Assembly: GCA_937867025.1 (NCBI GenBank)
Contig: CALMKH010000215.1
Span: 1-43,475 of the forward strand
Length of the DNA stretch: 43,475 nt
Direction of reading: 5' to 3'
Source of the DNA: an uncultured Bacteroidota bacterium
GTDB lineage: Bacteria; Bacteroidota; Bacteroidia; NS11-12g; UBA955
The stretch's first letter is position 1; each line of letters begins with the position of its first letter. The notes under the pieces are model-generated. The model saw only the letters and a program-made list of their open reading frames with translations, did no database searches and had not been told where the DNA came from. The position numbers and the translations under genes were made by a program. Shown one piece after another: positions 16,682 to 24,791 of the stretch.

Positions 16682-16689
16682 CAAAACTA
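16682..16689 (-). promoter_or_regulatory. -7 element of the lipoprotein-protease operon
   Basis: The reverse strand reads TAGTTTTG, an exact match to TAnnTTTG, 18 bases before the lipoprotein ATG. No good -33 TTG is visible at the expected distance. Confidence 0.4.
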
Positions 16690-16777
16690 CCTTTTGTGTG
16701 TAAATAATGCTAAAGTTCTTTTACCTGCGTTTTTTGTGCGTTCACCTACCTTCCACAGGTGCTTGCCTACTTTTACT

Positions 16778-16807
16778 TGATTCTTAGCTGAATACACACT
16801 TAGTTTG
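16778..16807 (+). promoter_or_regulatory. Tentative promoter of the LiaF-like / LytS-LytTR operon
   Basis: A TTG near 16778 is followed about 20 bases later by TAGTTTG (16801-16807), one base shorter than the TAnnTTTG consensus. It lies 21 bases before the first ATG of the operon. The 165-bp divergent gap holds no other recognisable element in this direction. Confidence 0.3.
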
Positions 16808-16828
16808 CATCATTAAAAACATTAATAT

Positions 16829-17575
16829 ATGATGAATATCAATAAAGACGAAATGATCAGGAGGCACCGGAACGGCAAAAGGATGGCAGGACTGGTAGTG
16901 GTGATTGTCGGAGCGGTGCTGCTTGGCAAACAGCTCGGGCTGATCATTCCCGACTGGGTGTTCAGCTGGCCAATGTTCCTTATCGCCCTTGGGCTTTTTA
17001 TCGGAGCCAAGCATCAGTTCAGGCAGTCGGGATGGATCATTATTTGTCTCGTAGGAGGAGTGTTTCTGGCCGACAGGCTCATTGACGACTTTTCGATCGC
17101 GCAGTATTTCTGGCCGTCACTTATTATTGTTGTGGGCCTGTTAATGATCTTTGGAAGGAGAAACAAGCGATGGCATGACAAATACTGGGAAAAAGCCATG
17201 GAAATAAGAAACGAATATGAAACATATAACCGCGAGGATTATATTGATTCGGTCGGCATCTTCAGCGGAATAAAGAAAAACATTATTTCCAAAGACTTCA
17301 AGGGAGGGGATGTGGTGTGTGTGTTTGGCGGGGCCGAACTGAACCTTTCTCAGGCAGAGATCAAAGGACGCGTTGTCCTGGAAATAGTCAATGTCTTTGG
17401 TGGCACTAAGCTTATTGTGCCGGCGAACTGGGCAATCAAATCAGAAATTGTGGCCATATTGGGTGGCATAGAAGACAGGCGCCTGCAACAAACCGGCGAG
17501 GATCTGAGCCAAGAAAACGTGCTGGTTATAAGAGGCACATCCATATTCGGGGGAATAGAAATAAAAAACTACTGA
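16829..17575 (+). CDS. LiaF-like transmembrane protein
   Basis: 248 residues. Four hydrophobic segments lie in the first 110 residues (MAGLVVVIVGAVLLG; WPMFLIALGLFIGA; WIIICLVGGVFLA; WPSLIIVVGLLMIFG), matching the LiaF transmembrane domain. A basic loop follows. The C-terminal half (about 135-248) repeats a 'G.F.GI / VFGG / V..LGGIED' pattern, typical of the cell-wall-active-antibiotic-response (LiaF) right-handed beta domain. In Bacillota LiaF inhibits an envelope-stress kinase. Here it heads an operon with a LytS-type kinase and a LytTR regulator, so an analogous envelope-sensing role is plausible. Either of two adjacent ATGs (16829, 16832) could be the start. Confidence 0.85.
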   Translation: MMNINKDEMIRRHRNGKRMAGLVVVIVGAVLLGKQLGLIIPDWVFSWPMFLIALGLFIGAKHQFRQSGWIIICLVGGVFLADRLIDDFSIAQYFWPSLIIVVGLLMIFGRRNKRWHDKYWEKAMEIRNEYETYNREDYIDSVGIFSGIKKNIISKDFKGGDVVCVFGGAELNLSQAEIKGRVVLEIVNVFGGTKLIVPANWAIKSEIVAILGGIEDRRLQQTGEDLSQENVLVIRGTSIFGGIEIKNY

Positions 17576-17576
17576 C

Positions 17577-17924
17577 ATGACACGCTTTATAGCCCAGCTT
17601 GTGTTTAGCATATCTGTGGAGAACGAAGACAGGAAAAATCAGTACGAAGAAAAGCTAGTGTGGCTAAGAGCCGCGGATTATGCCTCAGCTTATGCAAAAG
17701 CGGTCGACATGGGCCGTGATTCGGAAATTAGGTTCACAAATGACAACAATCACCAAATGTGCTGGAGGTTCATCGGGATTACCTATTTATCCATGGCCGA
17801 TACGGCCACCGGGGACTTTGAATTATTCTCCGAAATAAGGGAACTCTGCGAGATAAAAGCATCTGTGATACTGCAGCGCGCCGATTCGATAAACAGACGA
17901 TACAAAAACATCATGATTAAATGA
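17577..17924 (+). CDS. DUF4288-type protein
   Basis: 115 residues, soluble, no signal peptide. It resembles the small DUF4288 family: it opens with a strand (FIAQLVFSISV), has a charged QYEEKLVWLRAADYASAYAKAV helix region, and a WRFIGITYL strand. The function of the family is unknown. It starts one base after the LiaF-like stop and overlaps the kinase start by four bases (ATGA), so it is co-translated with the sensing operon. It may be a cytoplasmic accessory of the kinase; this is inference from position. Confidence 0.7.
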   Translation: MTRFIAQLVFSISVENEDRKNQYEEKLVWLRAADYASAYAKAVDMGRDSEIRFTNDNNHQMCWRFIGITYLSMADTATGDFELFSEIRELCEIKASVILQRADSINRRYKNIMIK

Positions 17925-18964
17925 ACAAACCACAGCCATCGCTTCGGAATTACTTTATAGTTTACATCCTTTCGTGGCTGGTGTGGATGGGTTTACATAC
18001 ATTAATTTTATACAACAATGGAATTTCTATTCATTCAGCTCTTACAGATAGTTTTATCAGTAATATTCTACTATTTGTTTCCTGCCTTATCCTGAGCAAT
18101 ATTCTCCGCTATTACCAACCCGGAAAAAACAGCTCAAAATACCTCCTCGTGTGGTGTCTGTCCCTAGCCTCTGTCTGGATGCTTATCTGTAATAAGCTTA
18201 TCCCGTTTTTCCTGGATCATGACACGGATTTTATGGCTGTTTTCGAAGCCTCGTTCCTGTTGCGTTTTATACTCGCAAACTGGCTGATAGGCGGTAGCAT
18301 TCTGATGATGTGGGTGTGGCAAAACTACAAAAACCAGCATGAAGAAAACCGCATGCACATGCAGGCGCTTCAACTGGCCAAGGATGCCGAACTTGCAGGC
18401 CTCCGGCAGCAGTTGCAGCCGCATTTCCTGTTTAACAGCCTTAACTCCATAAGCGCACTGGCGGGGTCGCAGCCCGAAAAAGCCCGGCTTATGATCCAAC
18501 AACTGTCGGATTTTTTAAGAAGTACGTTAAGAAAAGACAACGGTTCATTCGTCAGCCTGGAAGAAGAGATTTCAAATGTGAAACTCTATCTCGAAATAGA
18601 AAAGGTGCGGTTCGGACACCGTTTAATGACCGATATTAAAATTGCCGGCAACTGCCTTCATCTCACAATTCCTTCCTTGATCCTGCAACCCCTTGTTGAA
18701 AATGCCATTAAATTCGGTCTGTATGATACCCTGGATGCTGTAATGATATCCATCGAAGCCGTATTGGAGAATGGCGACCTGGTGATAGAGATAAAAAATC
18801 CTTGCAGCGGCAACCGCAGTCCGGGCGTATCAAAAGGAACTGGCTTTGGTCTCAGCTCCATAAGAAGACGTTTATTCCTGCTGTATAACAGGTCCGACCT
18901 CATAAAAACCAGCCTGGATCAGGGAATCTTTACCTGTAAAATTACAATTCCTCAAAAACCATGA
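17921..18964 (+). CDS. LytS/YehU-type sensor histidine kinase
   Basis: 347 residues. Four membrane helices lie in the first 135 residues. A cytoplasmic His_kinase domain (PF06580 type) follows with the phosphoacceptor His near 168 in LRQQLQPHFLFNSLNSI. The ATPase part has the N-box LVENAIKFG and a GTGFGLSSIRRRL glycine region. There is no recognisable extracellular sensor domain, so sensing probably occurs in the membrane or through the LiaF-like protein encoded upstream. It overlaps the LytTR regulator by four bases (ATGA), marking them as a cognate pair. Confidence 0.93.
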   Translation: MNKPQPSLRNYFIVYILSWLVWMGLHTLILYNNGISIHSALTDSFISNILLFVSCLILSNILRYYQPGKNSSKYLLVWCLSLASVWMLICNKLIPFFLDHDTDFMAVFEASFLLRFILANWLIGGSILMMWVWQNYKNQHEENRMHMQALQLAKDAELAGLRQQLQPHFLFNSLNSISALAGSQPEKARLMIQQLSDFLRSTLRKDNGSFVSLEEEISNVKLYLEIEKVRFGHRLMTDIKIAGNCLHLTIPSLILQPLVENAIKFGLYDTLDAVMISIEAVLENGDLVIEIKNPCSGNRSPGVSKGTGFGLSSIRRRLFLLYNRSDLIKTSLDQGIFTCKITIPQKP

Positions 18965-19692
18965 TAACAGCGATAATCATAGACGATGAACTGCTTGCAA
19001 GAACACTTGTAAAGGAATATTTGCTCGATCATCCCGGGATTGAGGTTGTCGCGGAATGCAGCGACGGTTTTGAAGGTATTAAATCCATTCAGGCCCTGCA
19101 GCCCGACCTTGTATTCCTGGATATTCAGATGCCTAAATTAAATGGTTTTGAAATGCTGGAGCTCCTCGATCACCAGCCCATGATCATATTTACAACGGCT
19201 TTTGATGAATATGCCTTAAAGGCTTTTGAAGCTGATGCCACTGATTATTTATTAAAACCTTTCAGCAAGGAGCGATTTGACCGGGCCTTGAAAAAATGTA
19301 TTGAACACCAGAATGCAGGAGAAACAAAACCAGTCAATGAAGCCCTGGAAAATTACCCTGAATCATCCGACAGGATCGTACTGAAGGTTAACAATTCGAT
19401 AAAGATACTCAGTGTACAGGAGGTTATGTATATTGAGGCGTATGACGATTATGTAAAAATTTATGCCGGAGAATCATGTTTTGTCAAAAAGAAAACCATG
19501 GCATTCTATGAGAAACAGCTTGAAAAAAAGGGATTTGTTCGTATACATAGATCTTACCTTATGAACATCGCATTTCTTACCCGTATCGAGCAAACAGATA
19601 AAGATTCTTACATGTCGGTGCTTAAAAATGGCAAAAGACTGACACTCAGCCGAAACGGTTATAATATATTAAAAGAGAAACTCGATATTTAA
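18961..19692 (+). CDS. LytTR-family response regulator
   Basis: 243 residues. The receiver domain has the acidic IIDDE near residue 8, phosphoacceptor Asp 54 in VFLDIQMPKLNGFEML, and the TTAFDEYALKAFE and LLKPF switch elements. The LytTR DNA-binding domain spans about residues 140-240 (VMYIEAYDDYVKIY; FVRIHRSYLMNI; LTLSRNGYNIL). It is the partner of the overlapping LytS-type kinase. Its stop codon overlaps that of pheS on the other strand, so there is no room for a conventional terminator between them. Confidence 0.94.
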   Translation: MITAIIIDDELLARTLVKEYLLDHPGIEVVAECSDGFEGIKSIQALQPDLVFLDIQMPKLNGFEMLELLDHQPMIIFTTAFDEYALKAFEADATDYLLKPFSKERFDRALKKCIEHQNAGETKPVNEALENYPESSDRIVLKVNNSIKILSVQEVMYIEAYDDYVKIYAGESCFVKKKTMAFYEKQLEKKGFVRIHRSYLMNIAFLTRIEQTDKDSYMSVLKNGKRLTLSRNGYNILKEKLDI

Positions 19693-20702
19693 AATTGCTC
19701 AAGGAAACGGATGTCATTTTCAAAGAGCTGACGGATATCCTTTATGCCGTATTTCAGCATGGTAATCCTGTCTATACCCATGCCGAAAGCGAAGCCTGAA
19801 TATTTTTCAGGATCGATCTTGCAGTTTTTAAGCACATTAGGATCTACCATGCCGCAACCGAGTATTTCCAGCCATCCCGTCCCCTTGGTCAGCCTGTAAT
19901 CCTGTTCGGTGCTTGTTCCCAGATAAATATCCATTTCAGCGCTTGGTTCAGTAAACGGAAAATAGGAGGGACGGAAGCGTATATCCCTTTCCCCGAAAAA
20001 TTGAGAAACAAAATAATAAAGTGTCTGTTTCAAATCCGAAAAATTAACGTTTTCATCAATATACAGACCTTCTACCTGGTGAAAAAAACAGTTGGATCTT
20101 GAGGATACCGCCTCATTCCTGTACACACGTCCCGGCATAAGGGCCCTGATAGGAGGTTTCGATGTCTCCATCAACCGCACCTGAACACTGCTTGTATGCG
20201 TCCTCAATGCAAAATTACCCTTAGGTTCCTTTTCGACAAAAAAGGTATCCTGCATATCCCTTGCCGGATGGTTTTCAGGAAAATTCAGGGCCGAAAAATT
20301 ATGCCAGTCATCTTCTATTTCTGGTCCTGATTCTGTAACAAACCCTATGCTTTCAAAAATTGAAAGTATCTCGTTCCTGACTATTGAAATTGGGTGTAGT
20401 GAGCCAATTTTATTAGCATTGACGGGCAGGGACAGGTCAATTCCCGTTGTGGAATTTTTTGGTTCCGAACTGAATTTTTCTTTTGCTTCGTTATATATGC
20501 TTTCAATATTCTGCTTAAGTAAATTAAGTTGTCGGCCGATCTCTTTTTTTTCGGCGCCAGCCAACAATTTAAATGCATCGAAAAGCTCATTCAATTCACC
20601 TTTTTTTGATAAATATTTGAGCCGGAATTCTTCAATTTGTTCTTTGGAATTGATTGAAAAATTTTTAGCTTTACTCTTTATTTCTTCAATTCTGTCAAGC
20701 AT
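19689..20702 (-). CDS. pheS: Phenylalanyl-tRNA synthetase alpha subunit
   Basis: The ATG at 20702 (MLDRIEEIKSK) gives 337 residues, the normal PheS length. The track's start six codons upstream would place the promoter inside the gene. An N-terminal coiled-coil arm (about 1-90) precedes the class II catalytic core, with motif 2 around residues 180-215 (VYRNEAVSSRSNCFFHQVEGLYID) and motif 3 near the end (GFAFGMGIDRITMLKYG). It charges tRNA-Phe as an alpha2-beta2 enzyme with PheT, which is not in the window, as is common in this phylum. It converges on the LytTR gene with overlapping stops. Confidence 0.97.
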   Translation of the reverse strand: MLDRIEEIKSKAKNFSINSKEQIEEFRLKYLSKKGELNELFDAFKLLAGAEKKEIGRQLNLLKQNIESIYNEAKEKFSSEPKNSTTGIDLSLPVNANKIGSLHPISIVRNEILSIFESIGFVTESGPEIEDDWHNFSALNFPENHPARDMQDTFFVEKEPKGNFALRTHTSSVQVRLMETSKPPIRALMPGRVYRNEAVSSRSNCFFHQVEGLYIDENVNFSDLKQTLYYFVSQFFGERDIRFRPSYFPFTEPSAEMDIYLGTSTEQDYRLTKGTGWLEILGCGMVDPNVLKNCKIDPEKYSGFAFGMGIDRITMLKYGIKDIRQLFENDIRFLEQF

Positions 20703-20706
20703 GGTA

Positions 20707-20735
20707 CAAAAGTAATTCAAAGTTTCAGATTACAA
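20707..20735 (-). promoter_or_regulatory. pheS promoter, predicted to give a leaderless mRNA
   Basis: The reverse strand has TTG (20735-20733), an 18-base spacer and TACTTTTG (20714-20707), an exact TAnnTTTG -7 element. Only four bases separate it from the ATG at 20702, so transcription should begin at or next to the start codon. Confidence 0.6.
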
Positions 20736-21116
20736 TCCGGGTTTTCAACTCCTAAAGATAAAAAAAAGTATTTAAATAAAATATATAGTATTTAATACAG
20801 TGCTGTTGATATCGTGATAAGTTTAAAAATTCAGTGTTTTTTTATTGGATATAATAGATTTTTAACCGGATTGTCAACGGTGTATACATTCTAAGATGCC
20901 TTATTTTACTTGTGTTTTCAGTGATCTGTCAACATATGAACAATTGTGTTAAAGGTATTTTTTCTCTTGTTGTGAATTGGTGATAATTGGGATATTTATT
21001 GAGTATTTATACACTTTCAGTTTGGTATTTTGATGAGATCTATATCATATAAAGTAATCCGCGAATTATGTAACATATTTATCGTGGAATGTGGTTAATT
21101 ATGTTGACAAACAAGA
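20736..21116. other. AT-rich gap without a recognisable gene
   Basis: The only stretch over 300 bp without a gene (414 bp counted from the pheS ATG). It is strongly AT-rich with A and T runs and no ORF resembling a protein. Its left end is the pheS promoter. Two near-matches to the DnaA box TTATNCACA occur (TTATACACT at 21007-21015; TTAACCACA on the reverse strand at 21090-21098), each with one mismatch, which is not more than an AT-rich sequence of this size may give by chance. No clear terminator for the preceding operon was found. Confidence 0.5.
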
Positions 21117-22508
21117 TTATAAATTTATCGTAAGAACCTCGTCCCAGTTAGCTTTGAGCGTTATTTCCCTCTCATATAATTTTTGTGGGGCAGGTGACAT
21201 TTTAAACGGATCGAAAATATGTTTTTTGCTGTTTTCGTATATCCTGATTTTATATGTTCCGGGTTCAAGATATTTTTCAAACTGATCAGTTTCATTTATT
21301 CTTAAGTATTCTTTATTGTCTTTTAGTATGATGATATCGTATAATTCATGGTTCGAATTTTTAATACTTAAACTTAAGATTGCCAGCGATTTATAATCCT
21401 TCCATGAAATTTTTTGTAAACGGAAAGTATCAGGTGAGGATGAAATTTGCTTATTGGGTAACCAGATAAATGAATCGAGCGTCCTTGTCCTCATGCCGGT
21501 AATTTCCTTTTCACCGGCTGCATATTGATAATAGGGTGGCTTCAGAACAGAAATATGATAATCATTCTTGATTTTGATGATGTTGATGGATTGGATGACG
21601 AGTGACCTGACTTCCTTTTGTCCGTCTATATAAGGAATAGTATCAAGCGGAACTTGTATATGACGAAGAATATCTGCGGATGCCATCATTAAAGCGCTAT
21701 CGGTAGTTACATAGAGGTAGACAGGTTGTATAGTATTAAAATATTTATCGAGGTTGGCCTTATATTGTTGAGATGGATTGTATTTGAGTTTTATAAATTT
21801 GGTATCTGTTATCGCTTTGGTTATTTTAAACGGTGCTTGCCAGTGTCTGGGTTCAAGTGTATATATCGAATCGGTTTGGGGTGTTTTTATAAAGTTGATA
21901 GGCTGATAGAGGTCTGGTTTAAGATCATTGTTGTTGTCTGTAAACAGCCAGGCATTATACGGCGTTTCATTGAGTCCCCTGAATGTGATGATATCCCTGT
22001 TTGCATCCAAGAGGTAATGTGCATGAAAATTAACAAAACTATCGCTCCCGTCATTCAGGCTTAAAGCCAGTTTTAAATTCTTAAGCTCTTTATATTCTTT
22101 CAGGGAAATACTTATTGTTCCTGTATCAATGGAATTCCCGGTCGAGAAAGTAGTGGAGTAAGAGAAGGGATTATTGGCGTTATTGTCCATTACACCTTTA
22201 TCGATGATCAGGTTATATGTTGTATTGGGTTTAAGGCTTGAATCGAGTGAAATAACAAGTTTCTTTTTGATCACTGCAAATTTCAGTGTTGTATGTTTCG
22301 GTTGCAGTGTGATATTATTTTCAGGGTTATTTAATGTTATATATTCATTAAATTCCAGATGTATCTTTCTCTGGTTGAAGTTGGTTTGTGTTATGTTGCT
22401 GCCCACTACTTCCGGAGCTTTATCATCTTCTTTTCCGCCACCGAGTGTGCCAATATTGGCGCATGAAAAAAGACTTAGTGCAAGACATGAAAAAATCAGC
22501 GCTCTCAT
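21117..22508 (-). CDS. Lipoprotein with an N-terminal Ig-like (Big_5/SbsA) domain
   Basis: 463 residues. The signal peptide ends with SLFSCANIG, so Cys 16 is the likely lipidation site. A bacterial Ig-like domain follows at about residues 28-125. Its markers are DDKAPEVVGS, then KIHLEFNEYITL and LKPNTTYNLIIDKGVMDNNANN, the usual Big_5 pattern. The remaining 330 residues are beta-rich and of unknown family. It starts inside the mnmG stop (ATGA overlap) and is the last gene of the M16-ybeY-mnmG operon. Location is predicted to be the outer membrane or periplasm; function unknown. Confidence 0.8.
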   Translation of the reverse strand: MRALIFSCLALSLFSCANIGTLGGGKEDDKAPEVVGSNITQTNFNQRKIHLEFNEYITLNNPENNITLQPKHTTLKFAVIKKKLVISLDSSLKPNTTYNLIIDKGVMDNNANNPFSYSTTFSTGNSIDTGTISISLKEYKELKNLKLALSLNDGSDSFVNFHAHYLLDANRDIITFRGLNETPYNAWLFTDNNNDLKPDLYQPINFIKTPQTDSIYTLEPRHWQAPFKITKAITDTKFIKLKYNPSQQYKANLDKYFNTIQPVYLYVTTDSALMMASADILRHIQVPLDTIPYIDGQKEVRSLVIQSINIIKIKNDYHISVLKPPYYQYAAGEKEITGMRTRTLDSFIWLPNKQISSSPDTFRLQKISWKDYKSLAILSLSIKNSNHELYDIIILKDNKEYLRINETDQFEKYLEPGTYKIRIYENSKKHIFDPFKMSPAPQKLYEREITLKANWDEVLTINL

Positions 22509-24355
22509 CTTCCCAGGTGTATCAGTAATACAGAAATATCAGAAGGTGAAACTCCGCTTATTCTGGAAGCCTGCCCAATGCTTTCAGGCTTTATTTTGTT
22601 TAATTTTTCCCTGCTTTCTATACTTAAGGATTTGAGTTTGGAATAATCAAAATCAGTATTCAGCTTATAATTCTCGAGTCTTTTAACTTTATCAGCCATT
22701 TCCATTTCCTTTTTTATATAGGATTCGTATTTCACAAGTATTTCAACCTCTTCCCTGACATCCTTGTCAAACTCATCTAACCTGGGCACAATATTATTAA
22801 AATCTTCCAAATGAAGCTGTGGCCTCAGTATTAATTTGTCAAGTTTCATTTTTTGGCTGAGGGGAGCTGTTCCGGAAGATTCCAGGAGGGGGTTGACAGA
22901 TTCCGGTTCAATGGAGGCGGATTTGACAAATTCATTTAGTTCAGATATTCTGGCTTTCTTTTCGAAATACGTGTTAAGTCTTTCTCCAGAAGCCAAACCG
23001 ATCTTGTAACCGATTTCTGTCAACCGTTCGTCGGCATTATCCTGCCTCAAAAGAATTCTGAATTCAGCACGGGATGTAAACATGCGGTAAGGCTCTTCCG
23101 TCCCCTTATTGATAAGATCGTCTATCAGGACGCCTATATAGGCGTCAGAACGCTTTAAAATGAATTCTTCTTTATCATGTGTTTTCAGGTGTGCGTTTAT
23201 GCCCGCCATCAGCCCCTGGCATGCGGCCTCTTCATATCCTGTTGTACCGTTAATCTGTCCCGCAAAGTACAGATTATTAATAATTTTGGTTTCGAGAGTA
23301 GATTTGAGCTGGGTAGGGGGGAAGTAATCATACTCAATGGCATAACCTGGCCTGAATATTTTAGCATTTTCAAAACCGGGGATATTCTTAATTGCCTTAT
23401 ACTGAATCTCTTCCGGTAGGGATGTAGAGAAACCATTAATGTACATTTCTATGGTTTTCCATCCTTCCGGCTCGACAAAAATTTGATGCCTGTCGCGCTC
23501 AGCGAACCTGTTAATTTTATCTTCTATTGATGGGCAATATCTGGGCCCGAGTCCGGATATACTACCGTTAAACATCGGTGAGCGGTCAAACCCTTCTCTC
23601 AGGATATCGTGGACCGTATCATTGGTATAGGTAATGTAACACGACAATTGTTTTTCCAGTGGTTTGGTACTGTTCAGATAGGAGAACTTACCTGGATCCG
23701 GATCTCCTTCCTGTTCTTCCATTTTGGAATAATCAAGCGATCGTCCATCTACTCTTGGAGGGGTTCCGGTTTTCATTCTGCCGCTTTCGAACCCAAAGGA
23801 TATCAGGTCTGCAGTGATGCCTTTGCTGTTGCTTTCAGCCATTCTGCCGCCTCCGAAATTTTTTGTTCCTATATGTATTAGTCCGTTCAGAAATGTCCCG
23901 CTTGTAATGACGACAGCCTTGGCATAGATGGTGTATCCCATAGAGGTAACAACACCTTCTGCAGTTTCATTCTTTACAAGCACTCTCTCAACGTTGTCCT
24001 GAAGAAAATCAATATGATGGTTTTGTTCAAGCGCCAGTCTCCATTCTTCTGAGAACCTCATACGGTCGGATTGAGCGCGGGGGCTCCACATGGCCGCTCC
24101 TTTGGAACGGTTAAGCATTCGGAATTGTATCATGGTTTTGTCGGTTATAATGCCCGACATACCTCCCAGGGCGTCGATTTCTCTGACGATCTGACCTTTG
24201 GCAACTCCTCCCATCGCTGGATTACAGCTCATTTTGGCAATAGTCTCCATATTCATGGTAATAAGCATGACTTTGGAGCCCATCGTAGCGGCAGCATGGG
24301 CTGCTTCACAACCGGCGTGACCGGCGCCTACAACAATTATATCATACATTGGCAT
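22505..24355 (-). CDS. mnmG: tRNA U34 carboxymethylaminomethyl-modifying enzyme MnmG (GidA)
   Basis: About 616 residues from the ATG at 24355 (MPMYDIIVVGAGHAGCEAA). The ORF extends to 24379 (MFHVEQGD), but those extra codons are simply the translation of a parS palindrome. The FAD-binding GAGHAGCEAA motif is N-terminal. The family segment GGVAKGQIVREIDALGG and a conserved Cys region (QLSCYITYTND) follow. The C-terminal helical domain ends with a typical ISGVSPSDISVLLIHL. With MnmE it installs the cmnm5 group on wobble uridine of several tRNAs. It overlaps ybeY upstream and the lipoprotein gene downstream. In many bacteria gidA lies near the origin, which fits the parS sites here. Confidence 0.97.
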   Translation of the reverse strand: MPMYDIIVVGAGHAGCEAAHAAATMGSKVMLITMNMETIAKMSCNPAMGGVAKGQIVREIDALGGMSGIITDKTMIQFRMLNRSKGAAMWSPRAQSDRMRFSEEWRLALEQNHHIDFLQDNVERVLVKNETAEGVVTSMGYTIYAKAVVITSGTFLNGLIHIGTKNFGGGRMAESNSKGITADLISFGFESGRMKTGTPPRVDGRSLDYSKMEEQEGDPDPGKFSYLNSTKPLEKQLSCYITYTNDTVHDILREGFDRSPMFNGSISGLGPRYCPSIEDKINRFAERDRHQIFVEPEGWKTIEMYINGFSTSLPEEIQYKAIKNIPGFENAKIFRPGYAIEYDYFPPTQLKSTLETKIINNLYFAGQINGTTGYEEAACQGLMAGINAHLKTHDKEEFILKRSDAYIGVLIDDLINKGTEEPYRMFTSRAEFRILLRQDNADERLTEIGYKIGLASGERLNTYFEKKARISELNEFVKSASIEPESVNPLLESSGTAPLSQKMKLDKLILRPQLHLEDFNNIVPRLDEFDKDVREEVEILVKYESYIKKEMEMADKVKRLENYKLNTDFDYSKLKSLSIESREKLNKIKPESIGQASRISGVSPSDISVLLIHLGR

Positions 24356-24791
24356 ATCCCCTTGTTCCACGTGGAACATGTTTTAAGTGTTCCTTAATAT
24401 ATAAATCTTCCATTTTTCTCATTTTTTCTTTTTGGGATTTTGTTTTGTCTTGATACCCCACCAAGTGTAAAGCGCCATGAAATATAACCCTTAATAGTTC
24501 CACGTGGAACGTTTGTTTGAATTTTTCTGCGTTGTCCTTTACGCGATCCAAGCTAATATAGATTTCTCCTTCAATATGATTATCGCTTCCATAGTCGAAG
24601 GTGATGATGTCCGTATAATAGTCATGGTCTAAGGACTCAATATTAATCTTTCTTAGTTCTTCATCATCGACAAAGACATACCCAAGATCAATCAACTCTT
24701 TTTTGTGGTCAGATATAATCTTAAGTACTGTCTTTTTAATGTTGCGCTTAAGGGATCTTAAAACCTGAGATTTTCCGTTAAAATGTATCAT
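24342..24791 (-). CDS. ybeY: Endoribonuclease YbeY (rRNA maturation)
   Basis: 149 residues, the usual length. The zinc-binding H-box appears as FHGALHLVGYQDKT; the third His of the proteobacterial motif is replaced, as often seen in Bacteroidota. The IITFDYGSD and EGEIYISLDRVKDNA strands are typical of the family. It acts in 16S rRNA 3' maturation and ribosome quality control. Two parS-like palindromes lie in this gene: one is read as TFHVEL, the other as HVPRGT at the C-terminus. It starts next to the stop of the CHU_C gene and overlaps mnmG. Confidence 0.93.
   Translation of the reverse strand: MIHFNGKSQVLRSLKRNIKKTVLKIISDHKKELIDLGYVFVDDEELRKINIESLDHDYYTDIITFDYGSDNHIEGEIYISLDRVKDNAEKFKQTFHVELLRVIFHGALHLVGYQDKTKSQKEKMRKMEDLYIKEHLKHVPRGTRGYANV
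24363..24378. promoter_or_regulatory. parS-like ParB binding site 1
   Basis: TGTTCCACGTGGAACA is a perfect 16-bp palindrome. It matches the ParB centromere consensus (tGTTNCACGTGAAACa) in its symmetric GTTCCACGTGGAAC form. It lies in the ybeY 3' end, just before the mnmG start. Confidence 0.85.
24497..24510. promoter_or_regulatory. parS-like ParB binding site 2
   Basis: A perfect 14-bp palindrome GTTCCACGTGGAAC inside ybeY, 134 bp from site 1 and identical to its core. Confidence 0.85.

Noticed and set aside
20381-20590. Small reverse ORF (69 residues) within pheS
   Set aside because: An alternative frame of pheS with no recognisable protein character.
21007-21098. DnaA boxes marking oriC in the AT-rich gap
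   Set aside because: Both candidates have a mismatch and are no more than an AT-rich 400-bp stretch could give by chance; kept only as a lead.
24356-24379. N-terminal extension MFHVEQGD of MnmG
   Set aside because: The extra residues are the translation of a parS palindrome; MnmG proteins normally start just before the FAD motif, as MPMYDII does here.
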